Shown: one piece after another, positions 1-8,325 of the stretch | Layout of the letters: every line of letters starts with the position of its first letter | Numbering within the stretch: the stretch's first letter is position 1 | From: Billgrantia lactosivorans | Lineage (GTDB): Bacteria; Pseudomonadota; Gammaproteobacteria; Pseudomonadales; Halomonadaceae | Direction of reading: 5' to 3' | DNA length: 64,000 nucleotides | NCBI RefSeq assembly: GCF_003254665.1 | Contig: NZ_QHGY01000012.1 | Coordinates: 1 to 64,000 of the forward strand | Position numbers and translations under genes: made by a program | Notes under the pieces: generated by a model | What the model was told of the DNA's origin: nothing | What the model saw: the letters and a program-made list of their open reading frames with translations, nothing else | Database searches by the model: none

Positions 1-45
1 GCCGCCCCGGGCGAGGCGACACAACAAGACATCAGGAAAGCGACC

Positions 46-663
46 ATGGACCTGACGACGCTATTGCTGTTCATACCGGCCTGCTTCGCGCTCAACCTGG
101 CGCCGGGCCCCAACAACCTGCTCTCCATGAGCAATGCCAAGCGCTACGGCGTCAACGTCGCCTGCCTGGCGGGGATCGGCCGCCTGGTCGCGTTCGTGGC
201 GATGATTGCGCTGGCGGCCTCCGGGCTTGCCACGCTGCTGTATGCATCGGAAAAGTTGTTCCTGGTCATCAAGCTGCTGGGGGCCGCTTACCTGTTCTGG
301 CTGGCCTACCAGCTGTGGTTCGCCGCGCCCGGTGAAGAGTGTGAGCAGGAAGAGCGGCAGCGCAGCCTGCTGGGGCTGGCACGCCAGGAATTCCTGCTGG
401 CGGCCGGCAATCCCAAGGCGATCCTGATCTTCACCGCCTTCCTGCCGCAGTTCGTCGACCCTGCAGGCCCCGTTGCGCTGCAGTTCACGGTGCTCGGGGC
501 GCTCTTCCTGCTGCTCGAATGGGTCGCCATCGCCGGCTACGCCTGTGTCGGCGCTTTCCTGCGCCAGTGGTTCTCGCGCCCCGCCATGCGGCGGCTGTTC
601 AATCGTGGCTGTGCGGCGCTGCTTGGCAGTGCCGGGGTGGGCCTGCTGGTGGCTCGTCGCTGA
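46..663 (+). CDS. LysE/RhtB family amino-acid exporter
   Basis: A 205-residue inner-membrane protein of the LysE/RhtB translocator family, which exports amino acids such as lysine, homoserine or threonine. The N-terminal family signature is visible (NLAPGPNNLLSMSNA at about residues 17-31), followed by hydrophobic helices to the C terminus. The length is normal for the family. The start follows an AGGAAAG ribosome site seven bases upstream. The exported substrate cannot be read from sequence. It is followed by a VOC gene 44 bases downstream on the same strand, probably co-transcribed by proximity only. Confidence 0.88.
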   Translation: MDLTTLLLFIPACFALNLAPGPNNLLSMSNAKRYGVNVACLAGIGRLVAFVAMIALAASGLATLLYASEKLFLVIKLLGAAYLFWLAYQLWFAAPGEECEQEERQRSLLGLARQEFLLAAGNPKAILIFTAFLPQFVDPAGPVALQFTVLGALFLLLEWVAIAGYACVGAFLRQWFSRPAMRRLFNRGCAALLGSAGVGLLVARR

Positions 664-707
664 TGACGAGCGGCAGTGTTCGTTGGCCAGGCAAGAGGAG
701 AGGCACC

Positions 708-1118
708 ATGAAACCCAGAATCAGCATGATCACGCTCGGCGTCCGCGACCTGGCGGCGTCGATTCGCTTCTACGAAGAGGGGCTGGGCCTGCCCCGTATG
801 GAGTCGCCGCCCGAAGTGGCCTTCTTCACCCTCGACGGTACCTGGCTCGCGCTCTACGGCCGCGAGGCGCTGGCCGAGGATGCGGGCGTCCCTGCCGAAG
901 GCAGCGGCTTTACCGGCATCGCCCTGGCCCATAACCTGGCCACCGAAGCCGAGGTCGACGAGCTGCTGGAGCAGGCGGTCGCCGCCGGCGCCAGGCTGGT
1001 CAAGCCCGGCCAGAAGGTGTTCTGGGGCGGCTACTCGGGGTATTTCTCCGACCCGGACGGGTACCTCTGGGAAGTGGCCCACAACCCCTTCGTCTGGATC
1101 GGACCCAAGGACGAGTAG
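708..1118 (+). CDS. VOC (glyoxalase/bleomycin-resistance fold) family protein
   Basis: A 136-residue single-domain vicinal-oxygen-chelate protein. It opens with the typical first strand and helix (MITLGVRDLAASIRFYEEGLGLP) and ends with the SDPDGYLWEVAHNP signature that supplies a metal-binding Glu. Such proteins bind a divalent metal and act as lyases, dioxygenases or drug-binding proteins; the substrate is unknown here. The start chosen follows AGGAGAGGCACC; a longer reading with no ribosome site overlaps the upstream gene and is less likely. Confidence 0.85.
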   Translation: MKPRISMITLGVRDLAASIRFYEEGLGLPRMESPPEVAFFTLDGTWLALYGREALAEDAGVPAEGSGFTGIALAHNLATEAEVDELLEQAVAAGARLVKPGQKVFWGGYSGYFSDPDGYLWEVAHNPFVWIGPKDE

Positions 1119-1172
1119 CGCATGGCAAGCAATTGCACGCGCCTGGCGATAAACTAGGCAGCTGCTCCATTG

Positions 1173-2189
1173 ATGGAATCACCCATGACACAACGACGCC
1201 TTGCCTCGCTCCCCGGCACGGTGGGCAGTTTGCTGCGCGAAGCATGGAAAGTTTACTGGACCCTGCTCAAGGTGATGGTGCCGGCACTGCTGATCGTCAA
1301 GGCGCTCGAGATGCTGGGCATGACCGAGCTGCTCGGCCACTGGCTCGCGCCCTTGATGGCGCCGCTGGGACTGCCCGAACCGCTGAGCCTGGTGTGGGCC
1401 GCCACGCTGCTGACCAATATCTATACCGGTCTGGTCATCTTCTTCGAAGTCACGCGGGATGCGCCGCTGACCGTGGCGCAGGTGACGGTGCTGGGGGCGC
1501 TGATGGCCGTAGGGCACTCGCTGCCGATAGAAGGGGCCGTGGCACGCATGGCCGGCGTGCCCTGGTGGATGACCGTGCTGCTGCGAGTCGGCGGCGCCTG
1601 GCTGCTGGGTTGGTTGCTGCACCTGAGCTATGCGTGGGGAGGCTGGCTTCAGCACGCCAACCACGTGGTGTGGCAGCCTTCCGCCCAGGAGTCGACCCTG
1701 GCGGCCTGGCTGCAGGGCCAGGCCGCGACGCTGGCGACCATCTTCGTGGTGATCTTCGCGCTGATGAGCTTGCTCAGGCTGCTGCACTGGCTGGGTGTCG
1801 AGCGGCTGATCCACAAGCTGCTCTATCCGCTGCTGAGGCTGCTGGGCATCGGCCCGGCAGGCGCCAACATCACCGTGATCGGCATCACCCTGGGGCTCAC
1901 CTTCGGTGCCGGCCTGCTGCTGCGCGAGGCGCGCTCTGGCCGCCTGGCCCCGCGGGACATCCTGCTAACGCTCTGCTTCCTCGGCCTCTGCCACAGCCTG
2001 ATCGAGGATACGCTGCTGATCATGCTGCTGGGGGCGGATCTCTCCGGCCTGCTGTGGGCGCGGCTCGGCTTCGCGCTGGTGGTCATCGCCCTGCTGGCCA
2101 GGCTGCCATGGCTGAAGCGCGCCCAGCTGCCGGCGTGGCTGTTTGCCGAACGTGCCTTGCCTGATGCCAGGCCTCACACAGGAGGGTGA
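1173..2189 (+). CDS. nucleoside-recognition (Gate) domain membrane protein
   Basis: A polytopic membrane protein of about 338 residues with two copies of the nucleoside-recognition/Gate helical module, one near residues 35-150 and one near 190-310. This module is found in concentrative nucleoside transporters and spore-maturation proteins. The repeated arrangement and phrases such as TNIYTGLVIFFEV and ITLGLTFGAGLLLREA fit conserved proteobacterial proteins of unknown function. An ATG at 1185 and a TTG at 1170 are alternative starts; none has a strong ribosome site. The transported substrate, if any, is unknown. Confidence 0.75.
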   Translation: MESPMTQRRLASLPGTVGSLLREAWKVYWTLLKVMVPALLIVKALEMLGMTELLGHWLAPLMAPLGLPEPLSLVWAATLLTNIYTGLVIFFEVTRDAPLTVAQVTVLGALMAVGHSLPIEGAVARMAGVPWWMTVLLRVGGAWLLGWLLHLSYAWGGWLQHANHVVWQPSAQESTLAAWLQGQAATLATIFVVIFALMSLLRLLHWLGVERLIHKLLYPLLRLLGIGPAGANITVIGITLGLTFGAGLLLREARSGRLAPRDILLTLCFLGLCHSLIEDTLLIMLLGADLSGLLWARLGFALVVIALLARLPWLKRAQLPAWLFAERALPDARPHTGG

Positions 2190-2234
2190 TGGGGCGGCGG
2201 TGTACGCTCAATGCCCTGTTATGGGTGCTGGCGG

Positions 2235-2255
2235 GTAGGTAAACGCTTACTGGGG
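2235..2255 (+). repeat. intergenic repeat, variant copy 1
   Basis: A variant of a short repeat also found at 4215 and 6030. It reads GTAGGTAAACGCTTACTGGG here and differs at four positions from the other two. It contains the palindrome GTAAACGCTTAC. It lies in the gap between the Gate-domain gene and lrgA. Confidence 0.6.
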
Positions 2256-2407
2256 CGGGGGTATTGCGCAGCGGCAAGTGAGCAGGGGGGCAGTAACATC
2301 CCCGCTCAAACGATAGCGTGATAATCTTTTCCGTAAAGACCCTATCGTGGCTGACTGCTCTTCCGCAGCCACGAGCGGGACACCTTTCCGGGCCGAATGG
2401 AGATGGC

Positions 2408-2785
2408 ATGAAGTTGTTGCGAGGGTTCCTGTGGCTGCTCGGTTTCCAACTGCTCGGCCACGCTGTCGTCGAGCTGCTGTCGCTGCCGGTCTCCCACGCC
2501 ATGGCAGGGCTGCTGTTGCTGCTGGGCTGGCTGCTCGCCAAGCGGCGGCTGAACGAGAGCGTGGCCACGGCCAGCCAGGCGCTGATCCCGCTGCTCGCCA
2601 TGCTGATCATGCCCGGCGTGGTGGGCGTGTTTTTCGTGATCGACGAGTTCGCCGGCCACTGGACGGCGATCATGGTCGCCCTGGGGGTGGGCACCTTCCT
2701 CAGCGTGCTGACCACGCTCTGGCTGATGCGGCGCTTCATGCCCCGCGAGGCCGCCAATGCCGACGAGCGGGAGCGCCAGCCATGA
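2408..2785 (+). CDS. lrgA: CidA/LrgA family holin-like protein
   Basis: A 125-residue membrane protein with four predicted helices and the CidA/LrgA pattern (FQLLGHAVVELLSLPVSHAM, then GLLLLLGWLLAKRRLNESV). In other bacteria LrgA and LrgB act together in control of murein hydrolase export or in pyruvate/3-carbon acid handling. The ATG at 2408 begins the family core; an upstream in-frame start would add a non-hydrophobic tail. Its stop overlaps the start of lrgB, so the two are translationally coupled. Confidence 0.85.
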   Translation: MKLLRGFLWLLGFQLLGHAVVELLSLPVSHAMAGLLLLLGWLLAKRRLNESVATASQALIPLLAMLIMPGVVGVFFVIDEFAGHWTAIMVALGVGTFLSVLTTLWLMRRFMPREAANADERERQP

Positions 2786-3492
2786 GCGAGCTGCATGCTT
2801 CCCTGATCGACACGCCGATTCTCGCCGTTGCGCTGACTCTGGCCGCCTATCTCGGCGGCATCCACCTGTTCGAGCGGATGGGCCGACCGAGCTGGTGCCC
2901 CGCGGTGCTGATCGGCGCCGTGCTCACCGCGGCCAGCCTGTGGCTGCTGCGCTACGACTATGCCGACTACCAGCGTAACGTGACCTGGCTGACCCTGCTG
3001 CTGGGCCCCGCCACCGTGGCGCTGGCGGTGCCGCTCTACCAGCAGCGCCAGCATATCTTTGCGCTGTGGAAGCCGATCCTCTGCTGCCTGCCCCTCGCCG
3101 CCGCCCTGGCCGCGCTCTATGCCGTGCTGATCGCCTGGCTGCTGGGGGCGCCGCCCGACGTGCTGGCCTCGCTGGCGCCGAAGTCGGTCACCGCACCGTT
3201 GGCCATGGGCATCATCGAGCAGATCGGCGGCTCGCTCTCGCTGATGCTGGGCGGGCTGCTGATCACCGGCGTGCTGACCACCATCTTCGTCTCACTGCTG
3301 GCGCGCCTGCTCAAGATCGATGACAAGCGCCTCCTCGGCTTCGCCCTCGGCGTGAACGGCCACGCCATCGGCATCGTGCGCGCCTTCGAACTCGGCCCCA
3401 CCGCCGGCGCCTTCGCCTCGCTCGGCATGAGCCTGACGGGCATATTCACCGCGCTGTTCCTGCCGCTGGTGTGGCGGCTGTTTGGCCTGTGA
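2782..3492 (+). CDS. lrgB: LrgB/CidB family membrane protein
   Basis: A 236-residue integral membrane protein of the LrgB family. The conserved core PKSVTAPLAMGIIEQIGG lies at about residues 133-150, and LGVNGHAIGIVRAFELGP is typical of the C-terminal part. It overlaps lrgA by four bases (ATGA), which supports a two-gene operon. In E. coli and Bacillus the homologues affect autolysis and pyruvate-related transport; the role here is inferred from family only. Confidence 0.9.
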   Translation: MSELHASLIDTPILAVALTLAAYLGGIHLFERMGRPSWCPAVLIGAVLTAASLWLLRYDYADYQRNVTWLTLLLGPATVALAVPLYQQRQHIFALWKPILCCLPLAAALAALYAVLIAWLLGAPPDVLASLAPKSVTAPLAMGIIEQIGGSLSLMLGGLLITGVLTTIFVSLLARLLKIDDKRLLGFALGVNGHAIGIVRAFELGPTAGAFASLGMSLTGIFTALFLPLVWRLFGL

Positions 3493-3618
3493 TGTGACGC
3501 TGTCTCGTACGGTTCGCTGGCGGCCCCGTCAGCACGAGACCGTTTCCGACGGGTGGTCTTGAGTGCGTAGATCCTGCCGTTTGAATGGGCTGTATATCGC
3601 CAAACACATGAGGGAACG

Positions 3619-4191
3619 ATGCGTACGGAAAAAGAGAAGATGCTGGCCGGTGAACTCTACGACCCGCGCGATACCCAGCTCCTGAGCGAGCGCCGCCGCG
3701 CCCGCCTGCTGACCAAGGCCTTCAACGATACGAGCGACGATCAGGGCCGAGAGCGCAAGCGACTTCTGGGCGAGCTGTTCGGCGCCATCGGCAAGGGCAC
3801 CTTCATCGAGCCGCCGTTCCACTGCGACTACGGCGGTAACATCGCGTTGGGCGAGCGGGTCTTCATGAACTTCAACTGCGTGATTCTCGACGTGGCGCAG
3901 GTCACCATCGGCAACCACGTGCTGTTCGGCCCGGGCGTGCAGGTCTATACCGCCACTCACCCGCTCGATGCCGAGCAGCGCCGCGGCGGGCTGGAAGCCG
4001 CCAGTCCCATCACCATCGACGACGATGTCTGGATCGGCGGCGGGGCGATTCTCTGCCCCGGCGTCACCATCGGCGCCCGCTCGGTCATCGGCGCGGGCAG
4101 CGTGGTGACCAAGGACATCCCCGAGGACGTGTTCGCCGGCGGCAACCCCTGCCGAGTGATACGCTCCCTCGTGAGTGGTGAATCGCACTAA
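3619..4191 (+). CDS. maa: sugar O-acetyltransferase (maltose/galactoside acetyltransferase family)
   Basis: A 190-residue left-handed beta-helix acetyltransferase. An N-terminal maltose-acetyltransferase helical segment (EKEKMLAGELYDPRDTQL) precedes hexapeptide repeats from about residue 70 to 180. The catalytic His region is in YTATHPLD, and the end DDVWIGGGAILCPGVTIG and IPEDVFAGGNPCRVIR is typical. It transfers acetyl from acetyl-CoA to a sugar hydroxyl. A GAGGGA ribosome site precedes the ATG. The acceptor sugar is not known, so the symbol is tentative. Confidence 0.85.
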   Translation: MRTEKEKMLAGELYDPRDTQLLSERRRARLLTKAFNDTSDDQGRERKRLLGELFGAIGKGTFIEPPFHCDYGGNIALGERVFMNFNCVILDVAQVTIGNHVLFGPGVQVYTATHPLDAEQRRGGLEAASPITIDDDVWIGGGAILCPGVTIGARSVIGAGSVVTKDIPEDVFAGGNPCRVIRSLVSGESH

Positions 4192-4214
4192 GGGGAGTCT
4201 GACAGGGCTACGGT

Positions 4215-4235
4215 GTAAGTAAGCACTGACTGGGG
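4215..4235 (+). repeat. intergenic repeat, copy 2
   Basis: The first 19 bases (GTAAGTAAGCACTGACTGG) are identical to the copy at 6030, and related to the variant at 2235. It lies in the 81-base gap between the acetyltransferase gene and the next gene on the same strand. Confidence 0.75.
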
Positions 4236-4272
4236 CGAAGCGCTCATTCAATAGCTCAAGAGAGGAGAGGCA

Positions 4273-4860
4273 ATGAAAACAACAAATCCAAAAGTCGCAG
4301 CGCTCTTGAACAAGGCCGAGTGGCAGGAAGAGAAAAAGAAGCTGCGGGCCATGCTGCTTGAATGCGGGTTGGGGGAAGACGTGAAGTGGGGGAAACTCTG
4401 CTACTCGTTACAAGGCAACAACGTGGCCATCATCTTTGCAATGAAGTCATACTGCGCATTCGGTTTCTTCAAGGGCAGCTTGTTGAAGGACCCCGAAGGC
4501 ATTCTCGTCGCGCCGGGTGAGCATTCCCAGGCGATGCGTCAGGTTCGTTTTACCCAGGCGCAAGAAATCGATGCATTGGCGGCAACGTTGAAAGCCTATC
4601 TTCATGAAGCCATAGCGATAGAAAAGGCCGGCCTGACGGTGGATTTCAAGGAGAAGCACGAACTGGAATATCCCGAAGAATTCCAGGTGGCGCTGGACGG
4701 CAACGCGGCGTTGAAAGCTGCCTTCGAAGCACTCACGCCGGGGCGTCAGCGGGGTTATATCCTTCATTTCTCCGGTGCCAAGCAGTCCAGTACGCGAGCA
4801 TCGAGAATCGAGAAGTGCGTACCGACCATTCTCGCGGGTAAGGGACTGAATGACCGCTGA
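4273..4860 (+). CDS. YdeI/OmpD-associated family protein (DUF1801 domain)
   Basis: A 195-residue soluble protein. The N-terminal half (residues 10-110) fits the DUF1801/YdhG fold, with VKWGKLCYSLQGNNVAIIFAM at its core. The C-terminal half has the YdeI-type segment (LTPGRQRGYILHFSGAKQSS) with a basic end. Its biochemical role is not established. AGAGGAGAGG stands just before the ATG. Codon use is somewhat AT-richer than in the flanking genes. Confidence 0.75.
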   Translation: MKTTNPKVAALLNKAEWQEEKKKLRAMLLECGLGEDVKWGKLCYSLQGNNVAIIFAMKSYCAFGFFKGSLLKDPEGILVAPGEHSQAMRQVRFTQAQEIDALAATLKAYLHEAIAIEKAGLTVDFKEKHELEYPEEFQVALDGNAALKAAFEALTPGRQRGYILHFSGAKQSSTRASRIEKCVPTILAGKGLNDR

Positions 4861-4901
4861 GGCCGCCGGAAGAGCGCCTTAACAATCGGAGCCGAAATAC
4901 C

Positions 4902-5450
4902 ATGAAGACTCAGTACTACACCGCCACGAGCCTCGATGGCTTCATCGCCACCGAAGACGATTCCCTGGACTGGCTGTTTCCCCTTGGTGATATCAACGAC
5001 ACCAGCTATCCCGAATTCATTGCGGAAGTGGGCGCGCTGGCCATGGGCTCCACCACCTATGAATGGATGCTGCGCCATTCCGAAAAAGTTGCCGAGGAAA
5101 CCGGCTCGGCATGGCCCTATACGCAGCCCACCTGGGTCTTCTCGCACCGCAAACTGCCGAGCATCGAGGGTGGGGATATTCGCTTCGTGCAGGGCGGCGT
5201 CGCGCCCGTTCATGCCGAGATGGTGAGAGCGGCAGGCGGAAAGAACCTCTGGATCGTGGGCGGTGGCGACCTGGCCGGCCAATTCCATGACGCCGGCCTG
5301 CTGGATGAAATTCTCGTGCAGGTGGGCTCGGTCACCCTGGGCAGCGGCAAGCCGCTGTTTCCACGCCGTATCAGCAACCCGCCGCTGGAGCTGGTCTCCG
5401 TCCGCCAGGTGGGCACGGGCTTTGCGGAGCTGCGCTACACGGTGCCGTAA
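4902..5450 (+). CDS. dihydrofolate reductase / RibD C-terminal family protein
   Basis: A 182-residue protein of the RibD C-terminal/dihydrofolate-reductase-like family. It begins with the strand YTATSLDGFIATEDDSLDWL typical of this group and contains the NADPH-binding loop KNLWIVGGGDLAGQF at about residues 113-127. These proteins reduce pteridine- or flavin-like substrates with NADPH, but most, including this one, have no proven substrate. It is separate from the 68-residue gene on the opposite strand that ends downstream. Confidence 0.85.
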   Translation: MKTQYYTATSLDGFIATEDDSLDWLFPLGDINDTSYPEFIAEVGALAMGSTTYEWMLRHSEKVAEETGSAWPYTQPTWVFSHRKLPSIEGGDIRFVQGGVAPVHAEMVRAAGGKNLWIVGGGDLAGQFHDAGLLDEILVQVGSVTLGSGKPLFPRRISNPPLELVSVRQVGTGFAELRYTVP

Positions 5451-5469
5451 GCCAGAGGAACGCTGCTCT

Positions 5470-5676
5470 TCAGACCATCAATGCCCGGCTGTGCTCCAGC
5501 TGACGCTGGGCTTCGGCCAGCGTGTGGGTTTTGCCACTCCAGGGCAGACGCTCGCCTGCCTGGCGGAGGTGGTACTCGATCTGGCATCGGTCCTCGTCGT
5601 CCAGGATCTCGTAGCGGTGGATCTGGTCGCCGAACTCGTTGCACCACCAGTCGTCAGGAAATTGGGTCCAGTTCAT
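5470..5676 (-). CDS. small hypothetical protein, Trp-rich
   Basis: A 68-residue acidic/basic soluble protein with four Trp residues, starting MNWTQFPDDWWCNEFGD. I do not recognise the family. Its reality is supported by a clean GGAGG ribosome site seven bases before the ATG (minus strand) and by protein-like composition, including a helix-forming C-terminal half (HTLAEAQRQLEHSRAL). It converges with the reductase gene at 5450, with only 19 bases between. Confidence 0.55.
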   Translation of the reverse strand: MNWTQFPDDWWCNEFGDQIHRYEILDDEDRCQIEYHLRQAGERLPWSGKTHTLAEAQRQLEHSRALMV

Positions 5677-6157
5677 GGCGTTACCTCCACTGGCGCAGCG
5701 GCGCCAGGATTCTTCAGTTCACTACAGCGCGCTTGCGCTCGGCTTTGATCCCGTCTGCTCGGCGGGCTTCATGGCGCCAAAGCGCCTCTCCATCCACTAG
5801 GCACTGCCGTAGTTGTCGCCGCTCAGATACACTAATCGTGCATTTGGTAACATTCGGTTTCATTTAGCCTAGTACAGAGTTTATCGGCGTGCCCATCCCA
5901 ATCTTGAGCATTTTTTTGCGAGGCCTTGGGAGGACACAGCGGCGCCGCGTGGGGCCACGCCGTGGCCTCCTCCAGTTATATGGGCGGCCATATCTCTAGC
6001 CACAGCGCCCACCAGCAGGGTATGCCAAGGTAAGTAAGCACTGACTGGAGGGGTGGGCTTCCCCTCGCTATGCTGAGCCCAAACCAACGCCAGGGTATCG
6101 GCCCCGCTGATCGAGATACCAGGTGCCGTGGGTGATGGGGATACATGGATTAAATCA
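5677..6157. other. 481-base gap without a recognisable gene
   Basis: This stretch should hold the promoter of the minus-strand 68-residue gene and that of the methyltransferase. Apart from the repeat copy at 6030-6050 I see no gene, hairpin terminator or mobile-element end in it. Confidence 0.5.
6030..6050 (+). repeat. intergenic repeat, copy 3
   Basis: Carries the same 19-base word as 4215-4233 (GTAAGTAAGCACTGACTGG) and then diverges. It lies about 105 bases upstream of the methyltransferase gene. Confidence 0.75.
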
Positions 6158-6778
6158 ATGAAAAATGCCAGAGCGTTCTGGGACAACAGCGCGGCACGCT
6201 ACGCCAAGCGCCCCATTCGCGACGAGGATGCGTACCGCAGGAAGCTCGCCATCACCCAGGAGTACCTGCGTCCGGATAGCCGCGTGCTGGAGTTCGGCTG
6301 CGGTACGGGGAGCACAGCGATCATTCATGCGCCCCACGTCAAGAACATCGTCGCCATCGATATCTCCGATCAGATGCTGGAGATCGCCGAGCGGAAGGCG
6401 CGCGATGCCGGCGTCGAGAACATCACCTTCAAACAAGGCACCTTGGGCGGGGTAGAGCTGGAGAAGGCGGGTTTCGATGCCGTCCTGGGGCTCAACATCC
6501 TGCACCTGCTCGAAGACCTGGAAGCGACGCTGGCCAGGGTCCACAGCCTGCTCAAGCCCGGCGGCGTGTTCGTCTCCAGCACCGTCCTGATCGGCGATAT
6601 CAACTTCCTGCTGCGCCTGGTGATTCCGCCCATGCAGGTGCTGGGGTTCGCTCCCTATGTGAACCGCTTCGGCAAGCAGGCGCTGATCGATAAGCTGACT
6701 GGCGCTGGGCTCTCCATCGAACGGGAGTGGCAGCCCGGTAAGGCGACGGTATTCATCGTTGCCAGAAAGGGCGCATAG
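6158..6778 (+). CDS. class I SAM-dependent methyltransferase
   Basis: A 206-residue soluble protein with a Rossmann methyltransferase domain. Motif I is VLEFGCGTGSTAI (about residues 46-58), followed by the acidic residue of motif II in IVAIDISDQMLEIA and a motif IV-like FDAVLGLNILHLL. It transfers a methyl group from S-adenosylmethionine to an unknown small molecule. A GTG at 6128 would add ten residues; the ATG at 6158 matches where homologous domains begin, though neither start has a strong ribosome site. Confidence 0.85.
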   Translation: MKNARAFWDNSAARYAKRPIRDEDAYRRKLAITQEYLRPDSRVLEFGCGTGSTAIIHAPHVKNIVAIDISDQMLEIAERKARDAGVENITFKQGTLGGVELEKAGFDAVLGLNILHLLEDLEATLARVHSLLKPGGVFVSSTVLIGDINFLLRLVIPPMQVLGFAPYVNRFGKQALIDKLTGAGLSIEREWQPGKATVFIVARKGA

Positions 6779-6933
6779 ACGGTTCACCAGTCTGACCTGA
6801 GCATTGAATATCCTGGAAGCGTCAACCGGCCCGCCCGCCAGCACTTCCACTGTTGTGCCGTGTCGAGCGGATGAGCCAGGCGTTAGCGTGAACGACTACA
6901 GTGAAAGCATACAGTCGATACACGCGAGGTGAC

Positions 6934-8067
6934 ATGGCGGCAACCCTCCTTCTCTGGGCGACACGATTGCTGACGCTGCTGCTGATGGCGGTAAGCGTGC
7001 TGCCCCTGTTTCCCAGCGGGCAGTGGTGGATTCGGCTGTGGGAATTTCCTCGTCCGCAGTTGGCCTGGGCGCTGCTGTTGCCCCTGGGGCTACTGGCAAT
7101 CCATGCGTGGCGGTATCGGCCGCGAGCGGAGCACGGGGTGCTGCTGGTGGCACTCCTCGGTACAGGGGCATGGCAGCTGTCGCACATTTTGCCGTTCACC
7201 TCGCTCTGGCCGGCCGAGGTACCCGCCGCCGAGAACGAACCCGACGAGGCCCGGGCGACGTTCAAGATGCTTACCGCGAATGTCACCTACAGCAATGACC
7301 GCTACGACGAGCTGCTCGACAGGGTCCGGCGCGAAGATGCGGATATCCTGCTGCTGATCGAGGTCGATCGGGCCTGGGCCGAGGCGCTGGAGCCACTCGA
7401 CGAACACTACCCGCATCGCGTCGGGGAGGTGCGGGGCGAGGGGCTGGGCATCGTGCTCTGGTCACGCTTCCCGCTGCTCGAGCAGGAGGTCAAGCACCTG
7501 GTATCCGATCGCCGGCCATCGGTCTTCGCTACCCTGGAGCTGCCGGAAGTGGGGCCGGTACGCTATGTCGGCATCCATCCCGTCCCGCCGGGGCTGCGCG
7601 ACAGGATCGCCCGCAACGACGAGAAGAGCGAGCGTCGCGACAGCCGGGTTCGCGACGCGGAGCTGATGCTCGTCGCCCGGCATGTCGAAGAAGACCCCGA
7701 CAACCGCTGGATCGTTACCGGCGACTTCAACGACGTCGCCTGGTCCGATACCACCCGGCTGTTCTCGGACCTGAGCGACCTGAAGGATCCACGCCGCGGC
7801 CGCGCGCTACTGAACACTTACCCTGTAGGAAAGCCGTTGTTGCGCTACCCCATCGACCATCTGTTCGTCTCCGACGGCTTTCACCTGGTCGATATGGACC
7901 GGGTAAGGATGCCCGGCTCCGACCACTTCGGGATTAGCGCCGAGTTTTCCGTCGCGCAGAAGGACCGAGAGAAGTCGGACGCTTCCGCCGAAGAGCAGCA
8001 AGAGGCCAGCGAGATGATCGAAGAAGGCGACGAAGATGCCGACGAGCATGGCGTCAGCTCGGACTAG
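6934..8067 (+). CDS. endonuclease/exonuclease/phosphatase family protein with N-terminal membrane segments
   Basis: A 377-residue protein. The first 90 or so residues contain two or three hydrophobic helices, and the rest is an EEP (DNase I-like) domain facing away from the membrane. Catalytic-type motifs are visible: LTANVTY at the first strand, LLLIEVD with the metal-binding Glu, TGDFND near residue 262, and GSDHFGI with the terminal His near residue 328. Members cleave phosphodiesters or phosphomonoesters; the substrate here is unknown. GAGGTG precedes the chosen ATG. A GTG at 6901 would add eleven residues. The C-terminal end is acidic and Glu-rich. Confidence 0.8.
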   Translation: MAATLLLWATRLLTLLLMAVSVLPLFPSGQWWIRLWEFPRPQLAWALLLPLGLLAIHAWRYRPRAEHGVLLVALLGTGAWQLSHILPFTSLWPAEVPAAENEPDEARATFKMLTANVTYSNDRYDELLDRVRREDADILLLIEVDRAWAEALEPLDEHYPHRVGEVRGEGLGIVLWSRFPLLEQEVKHLVSDRRPSVFATLELPEVGPVRYVGIHPVPPGLRDRIARNDEKSERRDSRVRDAELMLVARHVEEDPDNRWIVTGDFNDVAWSDTTRLFSDLSDLKDPRRGRALLNTYPVGKPLLRYPIDHLFVSDGFHLVDMDRVRMPGSDHFGISAEFSVAQKDREKSDASAEEQQEASEMIEEGDEDADEHGVSSD

Positions 8068-8181
8068 CCACCCCCGGCATGGGGACTTCTTCACTGTTCC
8101 TGGCCAAGGAAAGCATCGACCAGGCAGGGAGGAGCCATGCAGCCTCAAGTATCGATGCCGAGTCGCTTACCGTCTCACTGA

Positions 8182-8268
8182 AACCTGAAAAACCGGCCCA
8201 TGTAAGAGAAGGCTTACATGGCGTAAGCATTTGCCCTTACCGACACGACCAAGGTCAAATTTCAGGTT
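8182..8268. repeat. 87-base element with nested inverted repeats
   Basis: Nine-base ends AACCTGAAA (8182-8190) and TTTCAGGTT (8260-8268) are perfect inverse complements. Inside are two further hairpins, CATGTAAG/CTTACATG and GTAAG/CTTAC. There is no T-run, so it is not an ordinary terminator. It sits between the EEP-family gene and the NERD gene and could be a small mobile repeat or a structured 5' region. Confidence 0.45.
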
Positions 8269-8325
8269 CGTTACGTAGATTTACACGCAAGATGGCGTTA
8301 GCGTTGGGCTAAGCGAGCTGAACCA

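Noticed and set aside
2083..3054. Long minus-strand frame opposite lrgAB
   Set aside because: Low-complexity, Gln/Arg-rich reading of the complementary strand of real genes; typical shadow frame of high-GC DNA.
8280..8312. attC-like word GGCGTTAGCG with a partner GCTAAGC before the NERD gene
   Set aside because: The halves are too close and no matching cassette start or second attC frames the NERD gene, whose composition is chromosomal.
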